Positions 15,924 through 25,610 of a stretch of DNA of 64,000 bases are shown here, piece by piece. The notes below the pieces were generated by a model. It made no database searches. It had not been told where the DNA came from and worked only from the letters and a program-made list of their open reading frames with translations. A program made the translations under genes and the position numbers. Source of the DNA: Lacticaseibacillus casei DSM 20011 = JCM 1134 = ATCC 393 (GTDB lineage: Bacteria; Bacillota; Bacilli; Lactobacillales; Lactobacillaceae); contig NZ_AP012544.1 in NCBI RefSeq assembly GCF_000829055.1, positions 1,736,001 to 1,800,000 on the forward strand. Direction: 5' to 3'. Numbering within the stretch: position 1 is the stretch's first letter; the number at the start of each line of letters is the position of its first letter.

Positions 15924-17069
15924 TCAGTCTTCAGTGTCATGTTTGACGCCATAACTATAAGTGGCAATGAGATCATGGTTGCGATCCAACATGTTAATAT
16001 CGGCGTCCTTACCTACTTCAAGGGTTCCTTTGGACGTCAGATTAAATTCACGGGCTTGATTGACTGACGACATTTCAACCGCATCAAACAGGGAAGCATC
16101 CATGAAGCTCATCGCATTTTTAAAGGCATCCTTGTACATTAAAACGGAACCGGCAAGCGTACCATCGGCTAACCGCGCCTGTTTATCTTTAACATACACC
16201 GTCTGGCCGCCTAATTCACTTTTTCCTTCCGGCATCCCTTTGCTGCGCATTGAATCGGTGACCAATTCAATTCGTTCCGGACCTTTTTGATCAAAGGCCA
16301 AGCGTAACATGTCAGGCACAATATGGAAGCCGTCGCAGATCAATTCGCAGTACATATTGTCTTCAAGCATTGCGTGGCCGGTAACGCCTGGCTCACGGTT
16401 ACGTAACCCACGCTGTGCATTGTATAGATGAGTCACATGGGTCGCTTTGCTTTGCAGCATCTGTTCGCGCGTTGCATTACTGTGGCCGACTGATGGCACA
16501 ATGTTGTGTGCTAAAAGATAATCTTCAAATTCGCGGGAACCTTCATCTTCCGGTGCGTAAGTGATCAGCTTAACCAGACCGCCGGATAATTCCTGCCATT
16601 GCTTAACTAAATCGATATTAGGATTCTTGATATATTCTTCTGGTTGGGCACCTTTGAAGACCTTGCTGATAAAGGGACCTTCGAGGTGGACACCCTGGAT
16701 AATGCGATTGCGTTCGGCTGCCTGTTTCACACCGCGCATGGCCTTATCAATATTTTCGGTTGATTGTGTCATCGTGGTGGCAAAAAGGGTGGTAACCCCT
16801 TCGTGCGTCATCATTTTGGTGGCCATTTCATCAATCTGATCGGCATCACCATCCATAGCATCAAAGCCATAACCGCCGTGAGCATGGACATCAATGAATC
16901 CCGGTATCAATGTTTTACCTTGGACGTCAACGACCTGTTCACCAGCCTGAGCCTTGTAATCAAACATATCGCCAACCGCCAGAATCTTGTCGTCAAAGCG
17001 GATATACCCATCTTCAATGCGTTCCAATCCTGTATAAATTGTTGCGTGTTTCAATACCGTAACCGTCAC
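15924..17069 (-). CDS. nagA: N-acetylglucosamine-6-phosphate deacetylase
   Basis: Removes acetate from GlcNAc-6-phosphate to give glucosamine-6-phosphate, linking amino-sugar uptake and cell-wall recycling to glycolysis. About 381 residues, of normal length. The metal motif HAHGGYGFD follows IPGFIDV, and later HLEGPFIS, SVGHSNA, THLYNA and LVTDSM are family signatures. The start is the GTG at 17069, four bases after AGGAGTGG; an upstream in-frame codon at 17087 is less well placed. It is transcribed together with nagR from a promoter holding an operator-like palindrome. Confidence 0.95.
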   Translation of the reverse strand: MTVTVLKHATIYTGLERIEDGYIRFDDKILAVGDMFDYKAQAGEQVVDVQGKTLIPGFIDVHAHGGYGFDAMDGDADQIDEMATKMMTHEGVTTLFATTMTQSTENIDKAMRGVKQAAERNRIIQGVHLEGPFISKVFKGAQPEEYIKNPNIDLVKQWQELSGGLVKLITYAPEDEGSREFEDYLLAHNIVPSVGHSNATREQMLQSKATHVTHLYNAQRGLRNREPGVTGHAMLEDNMYCELICDGFHIVPDMLRLAFDQKGPERIELVTDSMRSKGMPEGKSELGGQTVYVKDKQARLADGTLAGSVLMYKDAFKNAMSFMDASLFDAVEMSSVNQAREFNLTSKGTLEVGKDADINMLDRNHDLIATYSYGVKHDTED

Positions 17070-17111
17070 AATACCACTCCTAATCATTTATTGTCCTGAC
17101 TATCACTAATC

Positions 17112-17140
17112 AGTATAACCGGTATAGACCAGAGTTGCAA
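17112..17140 (-). promoter_or_regulatory. nagA-nagR promoter with NagR-type operator
   Basis: On the minus strand TTGCAA (17140-17135) and TATACT (17117-17112) are 17 bases apart. The spacer holds GGTCTATACC (17130-17121), an inverted repeat resembling the GGTATAGA core of Bacillus NagR (dre) sites. A repressor bound there would block RNA polymerase. Confidence 0.75.
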
Positions 17141-17179
17141 GGTGGCCTACCTCGTATTTACAGGAAGTTTAATTATTTT

Positions 17180-17977
17180 TTAGCCCTGCCGATCTTTGGC
17201 AATCGTCGCATCGACGCCTTTGACGACAGCGGACATCAGCCCTGCTTCTTCCATGGCCAACAATCCGGCAACAGTGGTACCGCCCGGGCTGGATACCTGA
17301 TCGATCAAGTCAAACGGTGATTGGGTACTTGCCAGAACATTTTTAGCACTGCCCATGACGGCTTGGGCAGCAATGGCGGTTGCTTCACTTTTTTCCAGGC
17401 CGTACTTGACGCCGGCGCGGGCAAGACTGTCGATGAACAAATACACAAACGCCGGAGAGGAACCTGCCAGTGCCACAAACGTTGAAAATTGGTCTTCCGG
17501 TAACGACATGGTTTTGCCTAGAACGTTCAGTAAATCCAAAAGGCCATCCAGTTGGCCGGCCACCGCATCATTAGCGGCGTAAGCAATCATGCCGGCATTA
17601 ATCGCAACATTCACGTTCGGCATGATCCGTAAAATCGGTTGATCATGATCGTTCACTGCTTCTTCTAAAGCCATCAACGAAACGCCAGTTAACATTGAAA
17701 TCACGGGTACGTGGCGTTTCTTCAAAGTTTCTCCAATGTCACTTAAAATCGGTGCACCCAGTTTCGGCGCAACAGCCAGAAAAACAACATCGGCCGCTTC
17801 GGCAACCGCCTGATTGCTGTCTAAAGCTTTCACGCCGACTTTGGCTGCATAGGGTTCATAATGCAGCGGGTGACCACCGTGAACGACGATGTCCGCTGGA
17901 TTGATGGCCTTTTTGGCTAACAATCCGTTAATGATCGCTTGCGCCATATTGCCGGCACCGATAAATCCAATTGTCAT
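17180..17977 (-). CDS. proC: Pyrroline-5-carboxylate reductase
   Basis: Reduces pyrroline-5-carboxylate to proline with NAD(P)H. It has 265 residues, with the Rossmann motif GFIGAGNMAQAI at the N-terminus and the C-terminal signature QVSSPGGTTVAGLLAMEEAGL. It starts two bases after the stop of the S9 peptidase gene, so the two are co-transcribed. No clear terminator is seen between its stop and the nagA promoter. Confidence 0.95.
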   Translation of the reverse strand: MTIGFIGAGNMAQAIINGLLAKKAINPADIVVHGGHPLHYEPYAAKVGVKALDSNQAVAEAADVVFLAVAPKLGAPILSDIGETLKKRHVPVISMLTGVSLMALEEAVNDHDQPILRIMPNVNVAINAGMIAYAANDAVAGQLDGLLDLLNVLGKTMSLPEDQFSTFVALAGSSPAFVYLFIDSLARAGVKYGLEKSEATAIAAQAVMGSAKNVLASTQSPFDLIDQVSSPGGTTVAGLLAMEEAGLMSAVVKGVDATIAKDRQG

Positions 17978-17979
17978 CC

Positions 17980-19962
17980 TTATTCTCCTTTAACTTCTTG
18001 TTTTGATTGGTGGGCATCAAACCAGTCCGTAATCGCGGTTAGACGTGCGATCCGCAAGTTGGGTAAGCCACTGCGAGACAAGTCATGATTTGATTTCGGG
18101 AACCGCATGAATTTGGTTTCAACCCCATGCAGTTTCAGACCGATATAAAATTCTTCCCCCTGGCCGATCGGACACCGTTGATCGTCTTCGCTATGCATCA
18201 CCAGCGTCGGTGTTTTGGCAAAATCGATATGTGCCAAGGGGGAGAAGTCCCAAAGACCTTGCACGTCTGACAAATCGCCGCTCCACTTGCCTTCCAGCTC
18301 CCAAGGCGTGAAGTAATACCCGATGTCGCTGGTGCCATACATACTTAACCAGTTGGCAATCGAGCGCTGGGTAACGGCCGCTTTAAAGCGATGTGTGTGG
18401 GTCACGATCCAGTTAGTCATGAAGCCGCCATAAGAACCGCCGGCAACAAATAAGCGCTCAGGATCAATGGTCGTATCCAATTTCAAGGCCTCATCAACCG
18501 CAGCTAGGCAATCTTGATAGTCATCCTGGCCGTAATGTTTAATAACCGCTGCCGTGAACGCTTCACCATAACCTAATCCGCCCCGCGGGTTGGGACAGAT
18601 GACGCCATATCCCTTGGCAGCCAGATATTGCATTTCATGAAAGAAGGTATACCCATAACCAACTGCTGGGCCGCCATGCACATATAAAATGGCCGGATGC
18701 GATGCGGCTGCTTTTTGCGGCGGGAAGTACCAGCCTTCAATTTCAAACCCAGCACGATTGAAATTAAAAGTCTGTGGCGTAACCAACCCAAGCGTGCGCG
18801 TAACCCGCCGATTTGGGTCATATAAAACCGTTTCCTCTTCGGAGGCCAGATCAAAGTACACTAATCGACTCGGAATGGTCATCGTGCTTTCAGTGAACAC
18901 GACGCCGCGGTGATCAGGTGTCAAGGCAAAGTCCGTCACGTGACGCCGACCGTCAATCAACGGTGTCAAGCGCTCATCCGGTCCACCAGCGTATAGGCTG
19001 GTCTTCCCGTGGTCAAAACCAATCGTCAGATAATAATCGGCTGTGACAAAATCGGCCACTTTGCCTGATAAGTCCTGCTGAAAGTCACCATTGACATAAC
19101 CTGGAATGTCAAAATCAACGTCATCAGCAACGTCCTGCAGTTTCTGGCTCTCTAAATCGTAATGCCATAAGTGGCCTTGCGACACATTAGGTAAATGATT
19201 GTCAGAACCATGCAGCAGCAATTGTTGCGAATCCGCTGAAAAGGCTACTGGGGTTAACGCCGCTTGCGGCAAATGGTCATTCACCATCGTGACCTGCTTA
19301 CTGGTTAAATCGAGCAAATAAGCAGCTTGGCTAAAGTCGTTGGGATCATCAGGCAAACGTTCCGCCGCAAACACAATTTTTTTGCCGTCCGGCGCGACTG
19401 CACCAATTTGGAAGTCATGCTGGCGCTGCATCACGATATGGCTAGTTTTTTGGCGTCGTTGCTGTACCCGCAATTCGTAAGTCACGTTTTCTGGCAACAA
19501 GCCGACACCATTGAGCTTGTACTGCGCGCGCGTGACCGTCACCGGCTGCGGTTTTTTGGCATCTTCCTGTGATACCTTCTTTTTGGCGCCAATCGTTGTT
19601 TGAAGAAAAACAGCCTTGCTATCAGGTCGCCAAGCGAAATCCGTCACGTCCTCTTTTTCAGCCGTCAACTGGCGGGCCACGCCGCCATCAACTGCTTGCA
19701 GGAAGACCTGCGTTGTTTTGTCTGCAGCTTGGCTCAGGAACGCCAACCATTGCTGATCCGGGCTTAGTTTAGGATGCCGGTCGTGTTTTTGGTCAGTCCC
19801 ATAAACGGTCATCTGGCCACGCGAATTCACGAAACAAAGCCGCTGGTAATAGGTATTGTCTGCCTCCGAAATCCGGTTTTCCTGAAAAAAATAGCCCTGA
19901 TTTGTCGCAATTGGATACGATAACGATACCAATTTGAAAAGATCCGTTGCTTTTATTGCCAT
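17980..19962 (-). CDS. S9 family serine peptidase (acylaminoacyl/dipeptidyl peptidase type)
   Basis: A 660-residue prolyl-oligopeptidase-family enzyme without signal peptide, hence cytoplasmic. The N-terminal part up to about residue 400 has repeated WxxDSK-like blades of a beta-propeller. The alpha/beta-hydrolase domain carries GGSYGG with Ser near 510, Asp near 594 (HSEDDQ) and His near 626 (SNHD). It trims peptides imported during growth on protein. Close coupling to proC suggests a link to proline-containing peptide use, but substrate preference cannot be read from sequence. AAGGGTG precedes the ATG. Confidence 0.9.
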   Translation of the reverse strand: MAIKATDLFKLVSLSYPIATNQGYFFQENRISEADNTYYQRLCFVNSRGQMTVYGTDQKHDRHPKLSPDQQWLAFLSQAADKTTQVFLQAVDGGVARQLTAEKEDVTDFAWRPDSKAVFLQTTIGAKKKVSQEDAKKPQPVTVTRAQYKLNGVGLLPENVTYELRVQQRRQKTSHIVMQRQHDFQIGAVAPDGKKIVFAAERLPDDPNDFSQAAYLLDLTSKQVTMVNDHLPQAALTPVAFSADSQQLLLHGSDNHLPNVSQGHLWHYDLESQKLQDVADDVDFDIPGYVNGDFQQDLSGKVADFVTADYYLTIGFDHGKTSLYAGGPDERLTPLIDGRRHVTDFALTPDHRGVVFTESTMTIPSRLVYFDLASEEETVLYDPNRRVTRTLGLVTPQTFNFNRAGFEIEGWYFPPQKAAASHPAILYVHGGPAVGYGYTFFHEMQYLAAKGYGVICPNPRGGLGYGEAFTAAVIKHYGQDDYQDCLAAVDEALKLDTTIDPERLFVAGGSYGGFMTNWIVTHTHRFKAAVTQRSIANWLSMYGTSDIGYYFTPWELEGKWSGDLSDVQGLWDFSPLAHIDFAKTPTLVMHSEDDQRCPIGQGEEFYIGLKLHGVETKFMRFPKSNHDLSRSGLPNLRIARLTAITDWFDAHQSKQEVKGE

Positions 19963-20040
19963 GCAATCACACCCTTCATTGTCTTGCTTTAAGCGTAGCG
20001 GTTGGGCTATACCGTGTCAAACTACTGGACCGGTGAAATC

Positions 20041-20075
20041 AAAAAAACAGCCGAGATGTGTTAGCATCTCGGCTG
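20041..20075 (-). terminator. Terminator after the repeat adhesin
   Basis: An 11-bp perfect stem (CAGCCGAGATG and its complement) with a 6-base loop is followed by TTTTTTT on the minus strand. Confidence 0.88.
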
Positions 20076-20137
20076 CGAGTGATAAAAAATGGTAATCGTT
20101 AGACATCACACGACACCTGCTAAGTTAGATTAGATGT

Positions 20138-20485
20138 TTAGCGCGAACGCTTCTTCCGGGTAAAGAACAAACTGGATCCTAAGCTTAACAAGCCACCTAA
20201 GATCACCATCAACAGCGACTGCTGCTCACCAGTTTTAGGGAAATGATTATGATTGGTGGCAGGTTTAGCCTTGGATTTGGCTTTAACGGTAGGTGCAGCT
20301 TTACCGGCTTGATATTGTGCGTCAATGGCTTTAATACCATTGTCTTTCGCCTGCTCAATGAGATCTGCACTGCCAGCTGCATCGATTGCCTGTTTGGCTT
20401 TCGTTGCTTGCGTTGTGACGGCCTGTTTTTGCGCGGCTTTTTGGGCATCGCTCAACAAGTTATCGCTATCAATCTGAGCCATCAC
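20138..20485 (-). CDS. C-terminal adhesin fragment with sorting signal
   Basis: 115 residues: the last copy of the 81-residue repeat, a Lys/Ala/Pro wall-spanning linker, FPKTGEQ, a hydrophobic stretch (LLMVILGGLLSLGSSLFF) and TRKKRSR. On its own it lacks a signal peptide, so it is meaningful only as the end of the large adhesin. The motif departs from LPXTG by Leu to Phe. Confidence 0.6.
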   Translation of the reverse strand: MMAQIDSDNLLSDAQKAAQKQAVTTQATKAKQAIDAAGSADLIEQAKDNGIKAIDAQYQAGKAAPTVKAKSKAKPATNHNHFPKTGEQQSLLMVILGGLLSLGSSLFFTRKKRSR

Positions 20486-23400
20486 TTTAGCGGCTTCGGC
20501 GTCAATTGCTTGGCTTCGGTTTGGCGAGTTGCAATGGCTATGGCTGACTGATGTTGAGCATCAATCGCTTTAATCCCATCTGCCTTACCTTGATCAACGC
20601 CATCGGCATCCCCGGCAGCATCGATCGCCTGCTTGGCATTCTCTGCCTGCACTGCGACTGCTTGTTTCTGGGCAGTCTTTTGTGCATCCGTCAATGTGGC
20701 ATCCTGCTCAATGGCTGCGGTGACGTCCGCCGCCTTCGCATCAATGGCCTGTTTAGCATCGGCCTTGCGAGTTGCGACTGCCGCGCCTGATTGATGTTGT
20801 GTATCAATCGCCTTAATCCCGTCAGTTTTAGCTTGATCCACAGCATCGGCATGCCCAGCTGCATCAATCCCTTGCTTGGCCTTGACTGCTTGCTCTGTCA
20901 CAGCTTGTTTCTGAGTGATTTTTTGCGCATCGTTTAAGGTCTCATCCCGATCAATAGCTGCAATAACGTTCGTGGCTTCTGCATCAATTGCTTGTTTTGC
21001 CTCAGCCTTGCGAACCGTGATCGTTGCGCCTGACTGGTGTTGCGCATCAATGGTCTTGATACCTTCAGTTTTGGCGTTTGTAACAGCTTCGATGTTTAGG
21101 GCATCGTCAATCGCCTGTTTAGCTTTGACCGCTTCAGCAACGACCGCTGCCTTCTGTTGCTTTTTGGCAGCTGCAGTCAACGTTGCATCTTGATCAATTT
21201 CATGCTGAACTTTCACGGCTTCGGCATCGATCGCCTTTTTGTTGTCCGCTTTGCTACGATCCATTGCCTGACCGGATACATGTTGCGCACCAATTGTCTG
21301 AATACCGGCATCCTTCGTCTGATCGACGCTGTCGGCATCCTGCGCCGCGTCAATGGCAGCTTTAGCTTTGGTTGTTTCATTCGCAACTGCTTGCCGCTGC
21401 GCCGTTTTTTCAGCAATAGTTAATGTCACGTCCTGATCAATTGCTTGCGTCACTTTGACAGCTTCAGCATCGACGGCGGCTTTAGCGTCATCTTTGCGGG
21501 TTGCCAACGCGTTGCCAGCTTGATGAGTCGCATCGATCGTCTTGAGGTTCTGGTTTACCGCTTGATCGACACCATCGGCATCTTGCGCTTGATCAATCAC
21601 AACTTTAACTTTAGCAGCCGCATCAGTCGCCGCCTGTTTTTGCTTAGCTTTTTCGGCAGCGGTGAGCGTCACATCACGATTAATGCTGCCAATGATTTGT
21701 GCAACATGGTCATCAATCGTCTTTTTCGCTTCATCTTTGCGCGTTGCAACCGCTGTTCCTGGTTGATGTTGACCATCGATTGCTTGAATCCCGGCTGTTT
21801 TGGCTTGATCGGCCGCATCGGCGTCTGTTGCGGCGTCGATGGTTTTCTTGGCCTTGGCTGCTTCGGCTGCCACTGCCTGTTTCTGAGCAGTTTTTTGGGT
21901 ACCAGTCAGCGTTGCATCTTGATCAATGCTTGCCGTCACCTTGGCAGCTTCTGAATCAATTGCGGTTTTGTGTGCTTCTTTGCGGGTCGTTAAATCCTTT
22001 CCGGAGCGGTGCTGGTCATCAATTGCTTTAATACTTTGAGCAATCGCTTGATTGATCTGATCAACATCCTTGGCTTGCTGAATCTTCTTCTTGGCCGTAA
22101 TGACCTCTTCAGCAACGGACTGTTTTTGTGAAGCTTTTTCCGCGCCAGTTAACGTCACATCCTGATCGATGGTTTGGATGACCTTTGCAGCTTCCGCATC
22201 AATCGCCTTTTCGGCAACTTGCTTGTGTGCCTTTAGCGTCGCGTCAGCTTGATGTTGTTCATCAATGTGCTTAATGCCGTGGGTTTTGGCATTATTGACC
22301 TTGTCGGCATCGGTTGCGGCGCCAATCGCCTTCTTCTCTTTTGCCTCCTTGTCTTTAACAGCGCGTTTTTGCATCGCCTTTTTAGTGCTAGTAAGAGTCA
22401 CATCGCGTTCAATCGCGTTGATAACTTTAATTGCTTCGGCGTCAATCGCTTTTTCGGCGGCGGTTTTGCGTGTGGCCAAATCGGTACCGGCGTGGTGCTG
22501 GTCATCAATGGCCTTGATTCCGTCGACTTCTGCCTGATCAACCGCATCCGCATTTAAGGCGCTGTCGATATTGTTTTTCGCCTTGGCTGCTTCATCCACA
22601 ACTGCTTGTTTTTGTGTCGCCTTTTGGTCAGTCGTCAAGGTGACATCCTGGTCAATGGCCTGCTCAACCTTGCCAGCTTCAGCATCAATGGCTTGTTTAG
22701 CGGCGTCCTTTCGGGTGTCCAAAAGGGTGCCGGATTGGTGAACGGCATCGATAGCCTTCACACCATCGAATGTCGCTTGGTTAACACCATCAATATCTTG
22801 CGCCTGGGCGATCGCAGCTTTACCCGCAGCAGCTTTATCAGCCACAGCTTGTTTTTGCATCGCTTTTTCGCCACTGGTTAACTTCACATCTTGATCAATC
22901 GCATCCGTTTCCAAAGCAGCTTCAGCATCAATGGCCTTTTGGGCTTCGGTTTGGCGGGTTGCTAAATCGGTACCGGACTGATGCTGATCATCAACTGCGC
23001 GGATACCATCGACTTGGGCTTGCTCAACCTCGTCGGCGTCTTGAGCGCCATCAACGATCGCCTTGGCTTTAGCAGCCTCATCAGCAACACCTTGTTTTTG
23101 CGCTTGTTTTTCGGCGGCAGTCAAAGTGTTGTCTTGATCAATATCACCGGCAACTTTAGCAGCTTCGGTATCAATGGCCTGCTTGGCATCATCCTTGCGC
23201 GTTGCGAGTGCAGTACTGGCTTGATGCTGTCCGGCGATGGCTTTGTTTCCGTCTGCAATTGCCTGGTCAACCGCATCGGCACTTTGCGCACCATCAATGG
23301 CCTGTTTAGCCTTATCTGCCGCTGCAGTGACGGCTTGTTTCTGGTTGCCTTTTTCAGCTTTTGTCAAAGTGACATCTTGGTCAATCGCAGTCACGGTTTT

Positions 23401-25610
23401 AGCAACTTCCTTAGCAATCGCTTGTTTTGCATCATCGCGGCGATTGGTAAGCGCCTTGCCTGGTTGATGCTGATCCGCGATGTTTTTCAAACCGTCTGTC
23501 TTCGCCTGATCAACCGCATCGGCGCTTTGTGCGGCGTCAATTGCTGCCCTGGCTTTAACCGCTTCGTCAGTAGCCGCCTGTTTTTGCGTTTTCTTTGCGG
23601 CAGCTGTTAACGTCGCATCTTGATCAATTTCATCTGCGATCTTGACGGCTTGCGCATCAATGGCTTGCTTGGCATCGGTTTTACGGACGTCTAAAGCGAT
23701 TCCTGGTTGATATTGCGCGTTAATGTGCTGAATGCCGTCATTTTGGCTCTGATCGACCGCATCAGCGTCCTTGGCCGCGTCAATAACTGCCTTGGCCTTG
23801 GTGACTTCATCGGTAACTGCCTGTTTTTGCTTTGCCTTTTCAGCGTTGGTCAACGTGGCATCTTGATCAATCGCAGCCGTCACTTTCGCGGCTTCGGTGT
23901 CCATTGCCTGCTTGGCATCTGCTTTACGGGTATCCAAAAGTGCGCCCGACTGGTGAGCCGCAGCGACTGCTTTAACCCCATCAGCCTTAGCTTGGTCAAC
24001 CGCATCGGCGTCATTAGCCGTATCGATGGCAGCCTTAGCTTTCGTTGCTTCATCGACAGCGGCTTGTTTTTGCGTTGCTTTTTCCGCGGCGGTTAATGTG
24101 GCATCCTGGTCAATCGCCTGCTGAACTTGGGTCACTTCAGCATCAATCGCCTTTTTCGCTTCGGCTTTGCGCGTGTCTAAAAGTGTGCCGGATTGATGAA
24201 CGTCATCAACGGCTTTGATGCCAGCTGCTTCAGCTTGATTGACGCCATCGACATCCTGCGCTTTGAGAATTGTGTCTTTGGCTGCCGCTGCTTTGTCAGT
24301 CACAGCCTGCTTTTGAACAGCTTTTTCGCTGCTGGCCAGAGTAACATCTTGATCAATTTCATCTGCGATCTTGACGGCTTGCGCATCAATGGCTTTTTGA
24401 GCTTCCGCCTTGCGAACAGCCAAATCCGTACCGGCTTGGTGTTGATCATCAACGGCTCGAATGCCATCAGTTTGCGTCTTAATCACACTGTCAGCATTTG
24501 AGCCGCGTCAATCGCCGCCTTGACCTTGGCAGCTTCATCGGCAACTGCTTGTTTTTGCGCCTGTTTGTCTGCGGCCGTCAGGGTAACATCTTGGTCAATA
24601 TCACCGGTCACTTTAGCAGCCTCATCATCGATGGCCTGTTTCGCGGTTGCTTTTTGCTTGCTTAACACCACCCCTAATTGATGCTGGCCGTCAATAGCTT
24701 TGATCCCATCAGCCTGTTTCTGATTCACGTCATCGGCATTTTGCGCCTGATCAATGGCTGTTTTGGCTTTGGCAATCGCATCAACGACAGCCTGTTTTTG
24801 GGTCTTCTTTTCGGCTGTCGTTAATGTCGGATCCTGGTCAATCGCAGTGGTGATTTTGGCTGCTTCGGCATCAATTGCCTTTTTGGCGGTGTCTTGCCTA
24901 GCCGGAAGTGCAACGCCAGCTTGGTGCTGGTCGTCGATTGCCTTGATCCCATCCGCTTTAGCCTGATTCAGATGATCCATATCCTGCACTTTGTCAACGG
25001 CAGCTTTAGCACTGTCTGCTGCCTTAGCAACTGCTTGTTTTTGGCTTTGCTTTTCCGCAGCCGTCAACGTGGCATCCTGATCAAAGGCAGCGGTGACTTT
25101 CTTAGCTTCAGCATCAAGTACCTGCTTAGCCTGCTCTTTTTGCTTATCAAAATCAGCGCCTGATTGATGTTGAACGTCGATAGCCTTGATTCCATCCGTT
25201 TTAGCCTGATTAATGGCCTCAATGGTTTTTGCCTGATCAATCGCGGTTTTGGCTTTCGTTACTTCATCGGCCGTTGCTTGCTTTTGCGCGGTTTTTTCCG
25301 CGGTCGTCAAAGTATAATCCTGGTCAATGGCGGCAGTGACTTTCGCAGCCTCGGCATCAATGTCCTTTTTCGCATCACTTCTGCGCACATCCAATGCCGT
25401 ACCTGGCTTATGTTGCGCGTCAATGGTCGCAATCCCGGCAGCCTTTGCTTGCTGAACGCCAGTATCGTCTTGTGCTTGATCAACAACAGTCTTGGCTTTT
25501 GTGGTTTCAGCGGTCACAGCATCTTTTTGCTTTGCCTTTTCGCTGGCAGTTAATGTTGGATCACTATCAATCTTAGCATTAACGGTAGCAGCCTCGCCGT
25601 CAAGATCGTC
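20270..25610 (-). repeat. 22 tandem 243-bp coding repeats
   Basis: The array spans 5341 bases. Adding the five missing bases gives 5346, exactly 22 x 243. Units are diverged in sequence yet strictly constant in length, indicating selection on helical register. The DQD.TLT segment is the best conserved part. Confidence 0.85.
20482..24486 (-). CDS. Central adhesin fragment of repeats
   Basis: 1334 codons made of 30 residues completing one repeat, then exactly sixteen 81-residue repeats, then 8 out-of-frame residues before the stop. Each repeat follows the pattern AIDAEA..V..AIDQD.TLT..EK..QKQAV, then AID.A.DAD.V.QAK..GIKAID.QHQ.G. No signal or anchor is present. Confidence 0.6.
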   Translation of the reverse strand: MIKTQTDGIRAVDDQHQAGTDLAVRKAEAQKAIDAQAVKIADEIDQDVTLASSEKAVQKQAVTDKAAAAKDTILKAQDVDGVNQAEAAGIKAVDDVHQSGTLLDTRKAEAKKAIDAEVTQVQQAIDQDATLTAAEKATQKQAAVDEATKAKAAIDTANDADAVDQAKADGVKAVAAAHQSGALLDTRKADAKQAMDTEAAKVTAAIDQDATLTNAEKAKQKQAVTDEVTKAKAVIDAAKDADAVDQSQNDGIQHINAQYQPGIALDVRKTDAKQAIDAQAVKIADEIDQDATLTAAAKKTQKQAATDEAVKARAAIDAAQSADAVDQAKTDGLKNIADQHQPGKALTNRRDDAKQAIAKEVAKTVTAIDQDVTLTKAEKGNQKQAVTAAADKAKQAIDGAQSADAVDQAIADGNKAIAGQHQASTALATRKDDAKQAIDTEAAKVAGDIDQDNTLTAAEKQAQKQGVADEAAKAKAIVDGAQDADEVEQAQVDGIRAVDDQHQSGTDLATRQTEAQKAIDAEAALETDAIDQDVKLTSGEKAMQKQAVADKAAAGKAAIAQAQDIDGVNQATFDGVKAIDAVHQSGTLLDTRKDAAKQAIDAEAGKVEQAIDQDVTLTTDQKATQKQAVVDEAAKAKNNIDSALNADAVDQAEVDGIKAIDDQHHAGTDLATRKTAAEKAIDAEAIKVINAIERDVTLTSTKKAMQKRAVKDKEAKEKKAIGAATDADKVNNAKTHGIKHIDEQHQADATLKAHKQVAEKAIDAEAAKVIQTIDQDVTLTGAEKASQKQSVAEEVITAKKKIQQAKDVDQINQAIAQSIKAIDDQHRSGKDLTTRKEAHKTAIDSEAAKVTASIDQDATLTGTQKTAQKQAVAAEAAKAKKTIDAATDADAADQAKTAGIQAIDGQHQPGTAVATRKDEAKKTIDDHVAQIIGSINRDVTLTAAEKAKQKQAATDAAAKVKVVIDQAQDADGVDQAVNQNLKTIDATHQAGNALATRKDDAKAAVDAEAVKVTQAIDQDVTLTIAEKTAQRQAVANETTKAKAAIDAAQDADSVDQTKDAGIQTIGAQHVSGQAMDRSKADNKKAIDAEAVKVQHEIDQDATLTAAAKKQQKAAVVAEAVKAKQAIDDALNIEAVTNAKTEGIKTIDAQHQSGATITVRKAEAKQAIDAEATNVIAAIDRDETLNDAQKITQKQAVTEQAVKAKQGIDAAGHADAVDQAKTDGIKAIDTQHQSGAAVATRKADAKQAIDAKAADVTAAIEQDATLTDAQKTAQKQAVAVQAENAKQAIDAAGDADGVDQGKADGIKAIDAQHQSAIAIATRQTEAKQLTPKPLK

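Noticed and set aside
20270..25610. Possible CRISPR array
   Set aside because: Repeats are 243 bp, diverged, coding and without spacers. No cas gene or short repeat-spacer pattern occurs anywhere in the window.
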